This document shows, piece after piece, positions 1 through 12,601 of a DNA stretch of 64,000 nucleotides (positions are counted from its first letter, which is position 1; each line of letters opens with the position of its first letter). The stretch spans positions 7,006,001 through 7,070,000 of the forward strand of contig JAUCEF010000005.1 of the NCBI GenBank assembly GCA_033558025.1. Reading direction: 5' to 3'. The position numbers were made by a program, and so were the translations under genes. Below the pieces are notes generated by a model, which worked only from the letters and a program-made list of their open reading frames with translations, ran no database searches and had not been told where the DNA came from. This DNA comes from Phytophthora sp. 'mugwort'. Taxonomy: Eukaryota > Oomycota > Peronosporomycetes > Peronosporales > Peronosporaceae.

Positions 1-3000
1 GAATAGACGATTGAAATATTCCAACGAGAATTGGTACATTGGGTCAATGTCAGCCAAATCTGCGATGATGAAGAAAAGCATGGCGCCGCGAACGGCAACG
101 CATTGATACTTGTTGCGAATATCCAATACTTCCAGTTTTGTCGCCTCGGACTCCGCCAGACGCTGAGCCACAACGGTAGATGTTTGTTTGGACGTTTCCA
201 GCGCCAGAACGAGTTCGACATCATCTAAGATTTTTCCTTTTGCGTCCGAAAGAAGATTCAGAATCTTTATCTCCAAATCTTGCAGCTGCTTTTGATCTCG
301 CGCAATACTAGCCAAAAGGGCGTGCTTCCGCTCTTCAACCTCCATGCGTTCTCGCTTAACAACATCACTAAGTAGTTGTTCTTCCAAGCCGCCACTCGTG
401 ACGGTAAAGTTTATAACGTTGACGCGTATGTACACGTCAGGAACAAAATGTGGATTCGCCAGCTTCGTCGTCAGATACAACCGGAAGCGTTCCACATCGG
501 TCTCTATCAGCCGATCATCTAGCTTTACATTCACCTTGTTAACAACCCTTTTGTTGCTAAGTAAGCGTTGGGACGGTGTAATTGCGAGTACAGGCTCCAA
601 CGATGGGTCCAACGCTTCAGTAACATCTTCAATCAATAATGGTTTCCCACCAACGAGACAGCTCTCGACAACTTGCATCAAGCATTTGTCATCATTTTTC
701 ACGGCCTCTAAGTGATGGAGGGCCTCCAGTCGCTGAACCCATTGTGTTGCTTGTTGTTGTGGATCAATCATCAAAGCCCATCGCCGGTTGTTTTTTAAAG
801 CGAAAATTGCGTTATCGGTAGAGAAATTGTCGCTTGGTAAACCCAGTAATTGCCATTCGCGAAGCTCGCGGACGTCTCCGTATGCATTTGTTAATGCAAA
901 GGATGACGATGCACCAATCGACGATCCAGTTATTTCCGACCACCGCGAGAGAAGTTGGGCCCGGTAAGCGCCGTCAAATGGGCCCAGGTACGACATGCAC
1001 GCTGCTACGAGAAACGAATCCCCCAAAATTGTGTTGCCTTCCTGCTTCAGAATTTTAATACTGTTTTTCCATCGCACTCGCTCGTCACTAAGGCCCTCCG
1101 ATAGTTTTTCAGCATTTCGAAGTCGTTGGTGCGTCAGCTCGGATTCATCGAGTAAACGTTGCTTTTCAGCCAGTGTTGCGTCGCACTTTTCCTTCAGCTT
1201 ACGCACTTTATCAAGCACTTTCGCCAGCTCTTGTTGCTTTGATTCAAGTTTTTTATTAGCAACTTCGAGCACAGCATTCATCTCAACAAGACGTTGACGC
1301 TTGGGAGCAACTTGGCGGAAGATACGAGCGTAAGTATTAATCGCATGCACCCACATACACAACGACATCGCGGCGTGTGATACCTTCTTGACTTCTTCGA
1401 TTGAGAAGTCGGGGTTTTCAATGTACTTCCGAATTTTCTTGAGAATTGCCTGGGGAATATTGTCCTTATCGTACTCCTTGAGTTCCGACATGAAGGTACT
1501 GCGCGATAAAATACGTTTACTATTGTCCCAGTCAGCTTTCTCCCCAAGCATAATGCACACGGCCTCCATCACAACTTGTACAGCTTGTGGAGGCTTCACA
1601 AAGCCCTTCACTTCTGTGATATCCTTTTTGTCTAGAGAATCTAGCGCGGCAACAGCAGCATTCAGAGCAGGTAACGCCTGGTCTAGATCACGCTGTGCAT
1701 CAGCTTGACATGCTGCGACCACTTGCTGCTGCTGCTTAACAACAGCTTCATCAGACCCCACCCGCTGAGCAACTTGTTCAGCTTCTGTTTGGTCAGTCGC
1801 GACTTGCTGTAGAAGTTCCTCAGCCTCCGTCGTCTTGCTTACAAGTATGGGCTGGAGCACGACAAGTTCCTCCTGAAGTGTACTCACAAGTGAATTTGTA
1901 TCCTCTAACTTGACAACACCTGCCATCAAACGCTGCAGTTTTGCCCCCCACTGAGTTTTCTTTTCCCGATAAATTCTTCGAAACAACGCGATGAGATCAA
2001 GGTAGTGCTGTGACGTGATGTACACACGCCGTCGGCATTTCATGAAAAACATTGAAAGCAAAGCACTCACCGATACATGTGCTTCGACACACAATGATGT
2101 CACTGCTGACCGGATCACTGAAGAGCTCGCCAAGTCAGGAGTGCTAGATCTTCTACTCATTCCAAGGCCACCCCGCGATTGTTCTTGTGATTCTTCATGG
2201 GATAGATAAAATTCTGCAACGTATTCAAGAGCGCTCTTAGGCCATTCATCGAAGTAGTCGATTGTAGTGCAGTTAACGAGCGCAGGGAACTGCCGTACAC
2301 GCGGGCGAAATGCTTCTCCAAAAGGATTCATGCAGATCACGAAATGCAATGCATTTTGCACCATCATGTGAAAATAGTCTTCGCAGTCTTTTCGGGTGAG
2401 ATCGCCAACTTCCGAGTTGATATCAACTTGGTTCTGACCTCCTTGTGAACCTCTTGTCTCGCTAGTGCTGCGCTCAAGCAAAGTTCTCACGTCACTGATA
2501 ATCCGTTCCATCTCTTTTGTCGTGAAAAGCTTTGGAATATCACCTCCATTTAAAATCGTATTGGCATCATCAAGGAAGGCATCACAAATCAACTGCGAGT
2601 CATTAAGTAAAAACACTGTCGGAATAGCTTTCATGTTTGAACCTTCACAGGTCACTTCAGGATTCAATGTGCGGATACTTCTACCACCAGCATTTTTAGT
2701 TGAACCTTCTCCTATTTCTCCCAAAGCTGCCAACGTCATCATTTGCTTTAAATCGTCTCGAAAATCAGTCAGACCGTAGTCTTTACGGATCTCAATCTCA
2801 AAACAGTGGTAGCCGGTTAAATATGCAGCTAGTCGAGCAAGACAGCGCTTGCCACAGCCTCCCATCCCAAGCAGTAGGGCGTGGCCTCGCGGCTGTATCA
2901 AAATCCGCGCGATAGCAGCAGTGTGCAAAATAGCATCTTCAAAAAGTACCAAGTCCAGTGGCTGGCGGCAGGATGATAACGTTTTCGGGCTACAATTGTA

Positions 3001-6000
3001 TTCCATAATCTGGCCATTCAAAAACACTTTGTAGTGCTCTAAATCGCCGACTTGATCATACTTTATGATGAAATTATTGGTGTTCGCGGACAGAATATTA
3101 GGCTGTTCGACTCGCCGTGGTGAAAACAGCAATGGGCTGCGCTTTTGCTTTGGTGGGTTTTCACTGTCAGCGTTACTTTGCGTCTTCTGTCGCTCCGTCG
3201 CGTTATCCACTCCAAAAACGACATCAAGTGTCCACGAGACATCAAACACTCGATTCGCGATATCCACCAATCGTTCCGAAAACCATTTTCGATCACTGTT
3301 ATCCACTAAACGATCTCTAAAGACTCGAATGCCCTCATGCGCCCATAAGTTGACCACTGTGTTAGCAGCTAGACTGCTAGGAAGCTGGGCAGTTCCACTC
3401 TTGATAGAACCTGTCGACGGTCCGGATACCCGCGTACCAAGCACGATTCCTTGCATAAGCTTGGTCACATCACGCAAGTTGAAGGTGTAGTGACACTTCG
3501 ACGGGGTTGGAAGTAGTCCCTGCACTACAAGCTTGAACAGCTCGCAAGTAGCATCTGCGGTCAAGAGAAGCGTATCCTTGACATGTTTCCCAAATGCACT
3601 GCCGCCACCACACGCAGCGATATGAGATGCGAGGATAGAGCTAAATATCGCCTTCATAGCCGCTTCGTCACAACTAGGCAAGCAAAACACAGCAGAAAAT
3701 TGTCGCACAAAACGTGGGCAAAGTGGTTGCCGACCTCCACCGGGCAACCCGCCAGCTGCAATCAGCACCGAGTCGCTTACATCCTTCCAGAAAAATCTCT
3801 CACGGTCATAAAGTCCACAATACTCTAAATATTGCCTTAAGAGCTCAATCACTGGTTGGGCGCCGTTTTGCTCAGCGTTCGGCATGTTGATATCATCCAC
3901 AAAAATGACGACTAATTGTTTATTCACAGGTGCTCCAAGCAATGTTCTTCGCTTCTTGGCAAACTTACTCTCGATACTTAACTGCGCACCTGAGCTCGAC
4001 GTCTGAGCAGACAGGTTGAGGATAAGAGGCAGTATTTTACCATGTGCGGTTACAGAAAGAGGTGAATCTATATTACAATCTGACGGGTCAGTATCGGCAG
4101 CGATTCGTGCATGGATATCCAAGATATTATGCACAATTGCTGACTTGCCCGATCCCGTCGCGCCAGTCAGGATAATTGGTTGTCGTGCTCCAATCGTCAT
4201 TAATTCCACCAAGTAGCGATACTTTAAAACATTTAAAGTTGGGACGAGAAGTCTTCCAGCGATGATTTTGCTTGATTGTTGTAACCGTGAAGACTGTTCT
4301 AGATAGTTATTAGCCCACGGCGAGAAGCTCAAATGCTGAAAGTCAATAAAAAAGTCATGAACATCTCCAGTTGCCTCTGATAATCCTGCTGGCGTTGGAA
4401 TTTTTCCGTTGATTGCCATCACATCTGGACTTAGATGCTGCTCATTTGAACATATCAACTTGTCAAGAAAGTCTTGGAATTCTGCTTTTACCTGATCGAG
4501 ATGCAGGTTACCACCAATGGCCCATGCGAAGCTGTAGATAAATATGAGGTCCAAACACCGGCTCCGTGGAGCATCTAACGACAGGGATGCTTCTGCTGAC
4601 GGAATATCTCCTGAAAAAGAAAGGCTGCCTCGAGCAGCAGGTGTTGTAGCAAACAGTTCAGGGGGTGCGCGATGGACTAACAGTGCCTGGAAAATATGAC
4701 AAATCGTTGCAACAAATGCTAAATCGCAGGTAGAGATAGGAACCCGCGGCGAAGCATTCGTCGAGGAGGAACCAGAACGAACGAATGCCAAGCCGGGCTC
4801 GACAAACAATTCGAAATATTTGAGGATTCGAACCTTGGTCTTGGCGCTCAGTGGTATCGGTGATTGTAGTTCTTTGGAGGTTGAAGGATTTAGAGGTGAA
4901 CTCGTATGAGTTGCCACTGGAGTCATCAACCCAGACGCCCAAGTCTCAACAAAAGGCTGCCAGCCAAGGCAATTCGGGCGATAGTAGACCACGCCCAGTC
5001 GACTGATAGTAGCGGGTGAAGCTGCACTGGTGTCCGCTACTTCAAACAGAAGCTGAATTTTTGGCAAAAGTTTAATCCGTTCCCCGTTTGCTAGGCACAG
5101 CGTCATGTTATCATCTAGAACAGTATTCATGCTCTCGATCCAGTGTGCATCAATTGGTCCATCGAAAATAACCCAGTAGAAGGGTAAATTCCATGTCGAC
5201 GGCTCGCTGTGAACATCAATCGCTTGATTGGCACGATGGCGTGCTAGCATTTCCTCGTTTTTCTCCATGATACAAGTACGAAGCAGTTTGGATGCTAATC
5301 CGTCCGTCCACTCGTGGGTAGCTGGGTGAAAAAAGCCATACAACTCAATCATTGAAATGGCTTTCGGGTTTAGCGTAAATGACACCACTCGCTGAAAGTG
5401 CACATCTGGATGAGCAATGCGTTCTCGTAATGCACTCACCGCTGCCTTTAAAATTCTCAAGGCTGTACTTTTCCCACTGCCGGTCGATCCAATCTGAACA
5501 ACACCGACGCGTACTTCCAACGTCGCAAATAGCTGTAGCAACTTCTTTGTCCACTGCTGAGGCTTTTGTAGACCGGCTCGTCGAAGCTGCTCATTAATTT
5601 CTTCCTCTAACGCTAGCATCCAGCTTGTGCCACTGGGGCCAGACGACAGAGGAAACACCCCCGCTCCCTCTATAAGCGCGTTACTCTCAGCAGTTCCAAG
5701 AGACGAAAGAGTGTCGGGGAAAAGATCTCGTACAATCCCTTGAAATAAATGATTGTCACCATCCGTAAGCTTTGGAGAGTTTGCACCAACCATTGCTTTA
5801 ATGAGAATAATACTTTCATCGTTACTGCTTGATGCAAGATCGACAGCTGTGACATTCATTGAAGACGACCCCGAAGCCGAAATTCCTGTGGTTGAACGCT
5901 TAAGAGAACCTGCCATTGTAAGAACGGTTCTCACAGCTCTCATGCCGAAGTCGTAGTGGGCTTGCTGGGATAGCTGCTCACTACAAAGTTTGTATAGCTT

Positions 6001-9000
6001 TGTCACCTTTCTTGAGAGCGGTTTTGCAAGTAGGAACCCTTCAGCAAATAACAAGATTTCAGCAATCAAAACGTAGTCTGGCACCATCATGGCAACAGGT
6101 CTGAATGAAACTTTCAAATTGTCCGGTAGCTCAGTGCGACCAGCGTAACCTGGGTTCATTGTGATAATGACATGGTGATCACGTAATGGAACGCATTTTC
6201 CATTTAGAAGCACTTCTGATGAATTCATCAGCCGCGCGTTCCTCAGTACCGACATTTGTTGCCCCACTACTGATAGTACTTCAATATCGATTCGGTTGAA
6301 TTCATCCAAACACACCCAAGTACCAGCTTGGATCACACCATTATATATGTTTTCCATCATTTTGTAGCTCATTTGATTGCTGCAGTTGATCACAATACAC
6401 AAAATACCAAGAGCTTTCGCAAGGTCTTTTGACGTCTCAGTTTTCCCTGTCCCAGCAGGACCAGACGGGGCTGCGCCATACCGCAGCTCCAGAGCCCCTG
6501 TGATGGTCATCCAGCACCGATCTGTTAATGGAGTGATCACAAGGCGACTGCATGCGCCCATGTACTCATATCCGTACTTGATTCTACAGTTTGCCTGGAA
6601 AATCTCACACTCATCTTGATCTGCAAACCAGTGGTATCGAAGCTGCTGCTGCCATAACAAGTCATTCTCGTCTGTAACACGCTTTGCCACCAAGGACTCA
6701 ACGATATCGCGATAGTGAACGTCAGTCGTGACCAAGGATACAACGAGTCTCCGTTGCACAGAAGTCAGGTTTGTTCGCACCAGTCGAGTAAGATTGCTCA
6801 ACTGTGTGCAAATGGTCTGGTGCCAAAGGGATAATTCTCGGACAGGGTCATGTGATCTTGACCGAAAGCAGAACTCACACTCCTTCGCCCAGATGATGTA
6901 CGATACTACAGCAACTGCTTGCGCGGGGTGTCGAAAAAGCCATGTTTCTCTTGAAGAGTGCTGATAGTCTCCCAAACAGCTTTTCACATGCTTGTGGAGT
7001 GTCGTCTTCATGTTAATGAGGACAGCATTAAGCCAATCCTCAATGTTTCCTCGTGCTTTCATGATTCGACAAAAAGTGACACGTTCACCTTCAGGACTGA
7101 TCATTGCCACAATATCTTGGGAGCCCATGACCGAAGCTGTAGTACCGCCGTACGACGCATCATCACTGATATCCAGCTTTGCTAAGGCATCAAAGCACTT
7201 AGGTAAGTGACGTTGTACAACTTGTGGTTCCTTCGCATGCGCTAACATTTCTAGTAATTCATCGTTCGAAATGAAATAAAATCGTGGAAATGCTCGCCTT
7301 TTGATTTCCAAGTAGTCTTCCAACGATTTTTCAATTTTTTCGAGGGATTCATTGTGCTTTGTGAGGCTATCAAGCATGGCCTGCCCGACGCCACTCCCAC
7401 CGCCACTACTGGATACACCAATTAATATTGCTCCTGTCATCTTCAAGCAATTTCGCTGATCCCGCGTTCTTCGCATCAAATCTTTCCAGAACTGATTGAT
7501 TGCTAAGAAGGTAGTGCCTTCAGTAGGAAGCTGTTTCTGTATGTCTGGAGCCGAAAAAATAGTTTCGAGATGCATCCATTTTCGCTGGCACTCAATCCAT
7601 GCATCGAATGTTTCTTGAAACAGAAGTAGCCTCTTGTGCCACATTGCTGCTGTCTCTTTGATGGGAGCAATGAATTTCGAGCTTAGGACCGCCGTCATAT
7701 TCACCAATGATTCTTCCAATATCGTATAAATACTTTCAATCGAAGCGAGAATGTAAGAGTCCTTGGATTCTTTGTATGGTTTGACGTCAAGTTCCAAATG
7801 ATCCCAAAGCACGCTAATTTTGGTAAGCATGTCCTTCAATATCCGTTCCTGTGCTGCCTCGGTCGCAATTCGGTTAATTTGTTGTCCAAACGGCGACAAG
7901 TGCATTTGCATTAGCTCTCCCAGCGTGATAACATAAGAGTTATCAGTAGCAGAACCACGGTTGAGACCAAAATGCCGGATACCGAAGCCAAGAAGCTCGC
8001 GCAACTGAACAAAATGTCTCTCTTCAAAGCTTGGACATTGCAAATCAGTCAAAATCGGCATTGTAACGCGATATTCTTGCACACTTGTTTTTATTTGGGT
8101 ACACAACGGCCCCATACCCTCCGATATCTTTTGCTCCCACTTCGTGACTTGACTGTAAAATTGCTCAACATGCTCTGTAATCGACACGAAATCTATTTCA
8201 TCCGGGAACTGTTGATTTTCCCATGAAGAAACAAGACCACTCCACTCGCGAAACGCTTGCCACATGTTGATTTTCAATGCTAAGTCAGCTTTTAGATCTT
8301 CCATGTCATCAAAGGCGGTTGTCATGGGTAGACCTAGCGTCTTCTCATATTCGAAATGCTGCTTCAAGGCGGTCTCAAGTTGTAGTGCATCCCCTTCAAC
8401 TCGCGTGAGGTAGATGATTGTGTCGTTGATGTTGGACTTTAGGTCAAACAAAATTGGGTTCGATAACGCGTTAGTGACAGTTGTAAGCTTAGCCACAAGA
8501 GTTGGTAAGCGTGCCTCAAGTTCAACACCAAATTTTGCGGTGTATTGTTCACAGCCGCTTGCAAATAGGCCCATCGAGGCTTTCAGCTGCGATCTCTTTT
8601 GTGTAAGGACAAACGCGTTCGTTTGATCTGTGTCGCTCAACTTCACCCTGTACTCTTCGAGCAGGTGATACAAGCTCCGAACGCAACGATATTTTTCCTC
8701 CATGTCGTCATGACCAGCCTGCAACTCTCGCAAAAATGCCAGCGACTCCGAAAATTCCTCGACGGTCGTTGGAATCGTGCTGATGCGGTCGCTTGTGATA
8801 GTATATTCGTTTGTAATGTTGTCATTCAGCTGTCGAAACACAATCGGGATTAGTTGGTATAGACCGTCTAGACAGTGACGTGGCGAAGGTTTTAGCAACG
8901 CATTGAGTTTTACACGATCCAGCAGTAATAGTCCGCAAGACGCGCTATCAGCGACTGTATCGACATCCTGTGCTTCTTGAATAAACTTGTCTAAGTAACC

Positions 9001-11663
9001 CCGGAAGTCATGCACGTCAGTGTTCAGATAGCGTGATGGGTCCGATAGTAGCTCGCAAAATCGACCATTTTCTTGATACCGTTTTAGGAAGATTGAAAGT
9101 TCCCCACAGTTTTTTTCTGCAAGTTCATACGCGTCCAGAACGATTGAATTAAGACTCTGCAGCGTTTCCACGAATGTGACATCCTCCATGATCAATATAT
9201 CAAGGTCCATACCTTCACTTGACATTTCGCTATCGTCATTATCTCCGTCCCCATCTTGGGCGCTGTCATCCAGACTGGCCTCTACATAGACCTTAAACAT
9301 TGAGTTGCGTATCAGCCTGTCTCGGTTGGTTACAGCTGAGAGGCCATTAAACACCACTGTCTCAAGCTGGGACCGAAGCGTCTCCGTGCTAGGTATGAAT
9401 TCAAGCATCTCCATGGGATCTCCGAGCACGGCTGACATGTCTTGAGTTGAAGGCGACTTGTGTCCTCCTGACTTGCTGAGCGAAGCAGCTGGTACAGTGC
9501 TTGCTCTAGTTGTTCGATACCGGTCAGGTGCAATTTTGTTACGTGCATGAGACATTGTGGTGCCTTTGATCACCACCTCGACACGCAAAAGGGGTTGCAA
9601 AATCGATGATGGACGTACCATTGAGAAGGTTGCGCAACGTGTCAGCTCTTCACTTCTCGGGCTTTCACCTCCAGAATTGTCTGCATCGCCAAAGCCACAT
9701 ATGTATGTTGCCAATGCATTTCGTAAAAGCACAGTGGAGGAGATAGCCATCCGCAACAATGCACCTGAAATCAAAAACTCCACCACCCGAAGAAACTTGG
9801 TGACACGGCGGCACTGCGTTCTCATGGTCGCGCGCTCAGTGTAAGTCATCTGCTTCGGTTGAGTTTGTTCACCGCGAACAACCGTGCATTCCTTGCGTTG
9901 AACTGCAGTAATTGATGATCTTCTCCTCCCAACATGAGCGCTTCCACTCGGCATGACGTCGTTAAAGCCCGTACTTTGAAGGAACGAGTAGAGATAGTTC
10001 TCACATGCGTGCTTTGCTATCATTTCAGCGTCTGAGATAAAGTGGTCCACAAGCCACTCAACTCTTGCCTTCTGGGCCTTTAGCCGCAGCAAAAACTCCG
10101 CCAACGTGTATGTCTTCTGTTGCTGCAGTTGCAATGAATTATTAGGATCAGCAGCCCATCCGGTTGCTTCTCCGGATCCCATCGGATGCTCAAAATCAAA
10201 CAATCGTGCCTCTTGAAGTTTAATACACGCGTCGCGCAACTGAAGTAGCGCTTCATGAAGATGCGGGAGCAAGATGAACAAACTGTTGTTGAGTGAGACG
10301 TACGCATGTGCTCGTTTTCTGGCGCTGACAGCTTGCTTCCAGATCGTAAATCTCTTCCAAAGGCGGTACTTCTTAAAAAAGGGTAGCTACAGTTGTAATT
10401 AAAACAAGATACACATTAGGATAATACAGCATCAGCGGAGGAGATGCATCACAGGATAATCACCCACTGTACCTTTACAAGAAGAGAGTAGATGTAGTTT
10501 TCGCGCTCAAACGTCTGCAGTGGATGGAACTCGACACCATCAGACGCAAAGTGCGTGATTCCTAGGCGACTTACAGTGTAGTAGTCGTTAGGATTGATCT
10601 TCGAATGGCTTGTCACCTCCAAATTGTACGGATTCGAGTCAACTCGTTTCAAGTAAAAGAACGAGTCGCGCTGGACAGCTCCGCCCGGTGCTGAAGGTTC
10701 ATACGCATCCGCAGAGCTGAAAACTGCGCCGTAAGACCGTCCTCCGTGAAAAAGTCTGTCTACTAGTTTTTCCGTCAGCGTCTTGACTTCGTTTTGACGG
10801 GCCAGAAGATCACCGCGTCGCGGGGTATCTTCAACTTTATACTCGTCTTGATGTCGCTGGTTATGTCCGCCTCTGCCAACGCTTTCTGGTGTCTTCTCAT
10901 TCTCTTTTATCCCCTCTACGCTCCTATCACTACCAACATACCCGTCAGTCACGACTGGCGGCCTCATTCGATGTTTGTGCCTCATACCGCCCTGTGCTGT
11001 CGTGGCTCGTTGCTCAACGTAATATCGATCTCTCGCACTCATCGGCTCCTTTATCACGCATACCCTATCCGTAGTTGGGGTATCCCTCGCCGTCCTGGCC
11101 CCAGCGGATGCCAGCAGTCTCTGTTTCTGAGCAATCGACGCCGTCGCCGACGACGAATTCGGTCGGGACGGGATCAGCACTGCTCCGGTCGGATTTACGT
11201 TCAGCGACGGAACCAGTGGCTTGTACAGCAACCTGGTCTCCTCTGCGCTCTGATTACTATTATGACCTCCCACTTCATGCCTCTTTCTCGACAGTAAACC
11301 TTCCGACGCTCGCTGTCCCGTCACATCTGGGAACAGTTTGGCCTGTACGACACTCCGCTTGAGACCTGCGGCGTGCAGTCGCTCGCTCAATAAGCGACGG
11401 CCCTCTGCAGTGCCGAACGCGCGTCGTTCGCTGCTGCTGGCGTCTCTAGGCAGCAGTGTGTGGAGTGTTGCCGTTGTCTGGGTTGTTAAAGGCCGTCCGG
11501 GCGTCGACATGGCGGCTGATAAAGCGGGGAACACAGCGTCCTTGCGTCTATTTCTGCCTGGAGTTAGTGGCGAAGGCGTCGCCGGACGCCGTCGAGCGCC
11601 ACGCGTCCGTGGACGAGGGATGCCTTGCGCGGGCGCGCCACTCGGTGCGGGTAGATCTTCCAT
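1..11663 (-). CDS. Axonemal dynein heavy chain, inner-arm single-head type (partial, C-terminus off the left edge)
   Basis: This is the motor heavy chain of a flagellar dynein, which uses ATP to slide axonemal microtubules. Exon 1 is 10473-11663 (397 codons); exon 2 runs from 10386 to the window edge (3462 codons, one open frame in my reading), giving about 3859 residues. The phase-0 intron restores a Leu-Pro-Phe-Phe motif typical of dynein tails. Residues 1-230 are Arg/Pro/Ser-rich and look disordered. The linker precedes four AAA P-loops: AAA1 GPAGTGKT (Lys ~1712, Walker B CLDEFN), AAA2 GSTGSGKS (~2036), AAA3 GATGSGKS (~2478, Walker B FVDDIN) and AAA4 GMGGCGKR (~2910). The stalk coiled coils lie at about 1000-1970, with the microtubule-binding tip near 1320-1620. 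The protein leaves the window in AAA5, so AAA6 and roughly 600 residues are missing. The tail motif resembles the DNAH1/3/6/7 class, but the exact subtype is uncertain. It is divergently arranged with QCR7. Confidence 0.95.
10387..10472 (-). other. Intron 1 of the dynein heavy chain gene (86 bp)
   Basis: On the minus strand the exon ends in a Lys codon followed by GTACAG, and the intron closes with TGTAG. Splicing is phase 0. It joins the tail segment ending Ser-Leu-Leu-Val-Lys to Leu-Pro-Phe-Phe-Lys-Lys-Tyr-Arg, which is the expected dynein order. Without splicing the first frame reads seven further codons and stops. Confidence 0.85.
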
Positions 11664-11918
11664 AAGAGAGTGAATGCGGTGTTGAAGTAGAAAGTGACAA
11701 AATCGGTGCGTTTTTTTTTTCTTCTGTAGTTCGGTGGCGGTAGTGATGACGATTGTGGTGGTCTACATATAATTGGTGTTAAAGTGGTGTGGTCAGTTGT
11801 GCGGTGGTGCGCGTCCTCCCCAAGAAACGCGCCACATAGCCAGCCACAAGTCGAAGTGTCACTTACATTCTAGCCAAGTTTCCGACACCGCCAGAACTTA
11901 AGCCGTCGCATTGCAACT
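11664..11918. promoter_or_regulatory. Shared upstream region between the divergent dynein and QCR7 genes
   Basis: Only 255 bp separate the two start codons, so both promoters must lie here or overlap the 5' ends. The stretch contains a T-run near 11709-11718 and, close to QCR7, pyrimidine-rich motifs such as TCACTTAC and CATTCTAG that loosely resemble the oomycete initiator (YCAYTYY). No exact match was found, so this is called from geometry rather than motif. Confidence 0.5.
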
Positions 11919-12230
11919 ATGAGCCTTATCTCGAAGGTCGCGGGTATGTACCAGAAGTCCATCAGCAAGTCGCTCGGCATGTACGGTCTCAAGTACGACG
12001 ATGCGCTCGTGGACACGGCTGCCGTGCAGACGGCGTTGCACTGGGTCAAGGGCGAGGATTACCAGGCCCGCACCAAGCGTATCGCGCGCGCTACCGACTG
12101 CTCGCTTAAGCGTAGCTACCTGCCCGACGAGATCCAGGCTATCCAGCGTCCCCTCGACTTTTACGTGTTCGATAAGGTCGTCGAGGCCGAGAAGCTCGCG
12201 GCCGAGCGCGCCGACCTCACGCGATGGTAA
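11919..12230 (+). CDS. QCR7: Cytochrome b-c1 complex subunit 7 (QCR7/UQCRB family)
   Basis: This small matrix-side subunit of respiratory complex III helps assemble cytochrome b in the inner mitochondrial membrane. The 103-residue product is close to the family's usual 110-130. Family features visible in order are the YGLKYDD motif near residue 22, a central segment with basic Arg/Lys residues (RTKRIARATD), the Leu-Pro-x-Glu motif (YLPDEIQAIQ), and a charged helical C-terminus rich in Glu/Lys. The gene is a single exon and starts at the first ATG. It is divergent from the dynein gene and has no obvious cleavable presequence, as expected for this subunit. There are no breaks. Confidence 0.92.
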   Translation: MSLISKVAGMYQKSISKSLGMYGLKYDDALVDTAAVQTALHWVKGEDYQARTKRIARATDCSLKRSYLPDEIQAIQRPLDFYVFDKVVEAEKLAAERADLTRW

Positions 12231-12601
12231 ACAGTTGACATCTCTACGGTCTTTTGGCTGCTTGTGAGAACAGAGAGGGCAGGGGCAGCTTCAGTTGACG
12301 GGATGACGCGTCTGCAGATTGAAATCGGGCCACGTACACGCAAGACAACACGTTGCCATCGAGCTCTCGAACGTTCGGGTGAAGATGAAGAAGGACCGGA
12401 GAATGACGAAGGGTATTGATCTCTCAATTGTTGTCTCCACTTGCAGAACAAATGAAAAGAAGAATGAAAGACAAAAGGGAAAAATGAGAAGAACCAAAAC
12501 TTTAAGTCAGGCGTGGAGTTAATATTATTCACAGGTGGCGGTTCCGAGGTGAAGAGTCACTTTGGCTCTGTATTCAATTAAAAAAGTGCAGGTTAAAGGG
12601 C
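12231..12601. other. Intergenic region after QCR7
   Basis: About 370 bp with only short, overlapping frames on both strands. It presumably holds the QCR7 3' UTR and the promoter of the next gene. There is an AT-rich patch near 12520-12535 but no clear terminator or promoter motif. Confidence 0.5.

Noticed and set aside
344..9844. Many plus-strand frames of 60-141 codons opposite the dynein gene
   Set aside because: They are antisense shadows; the minus strand carries one continuous dynein frame with all expected motifs.
10794..11297. Plus-strand 167-aa frame opposite dynein exon 1
   Set aside because: Shadow of the Arg/Pro-rich exon; no family features.
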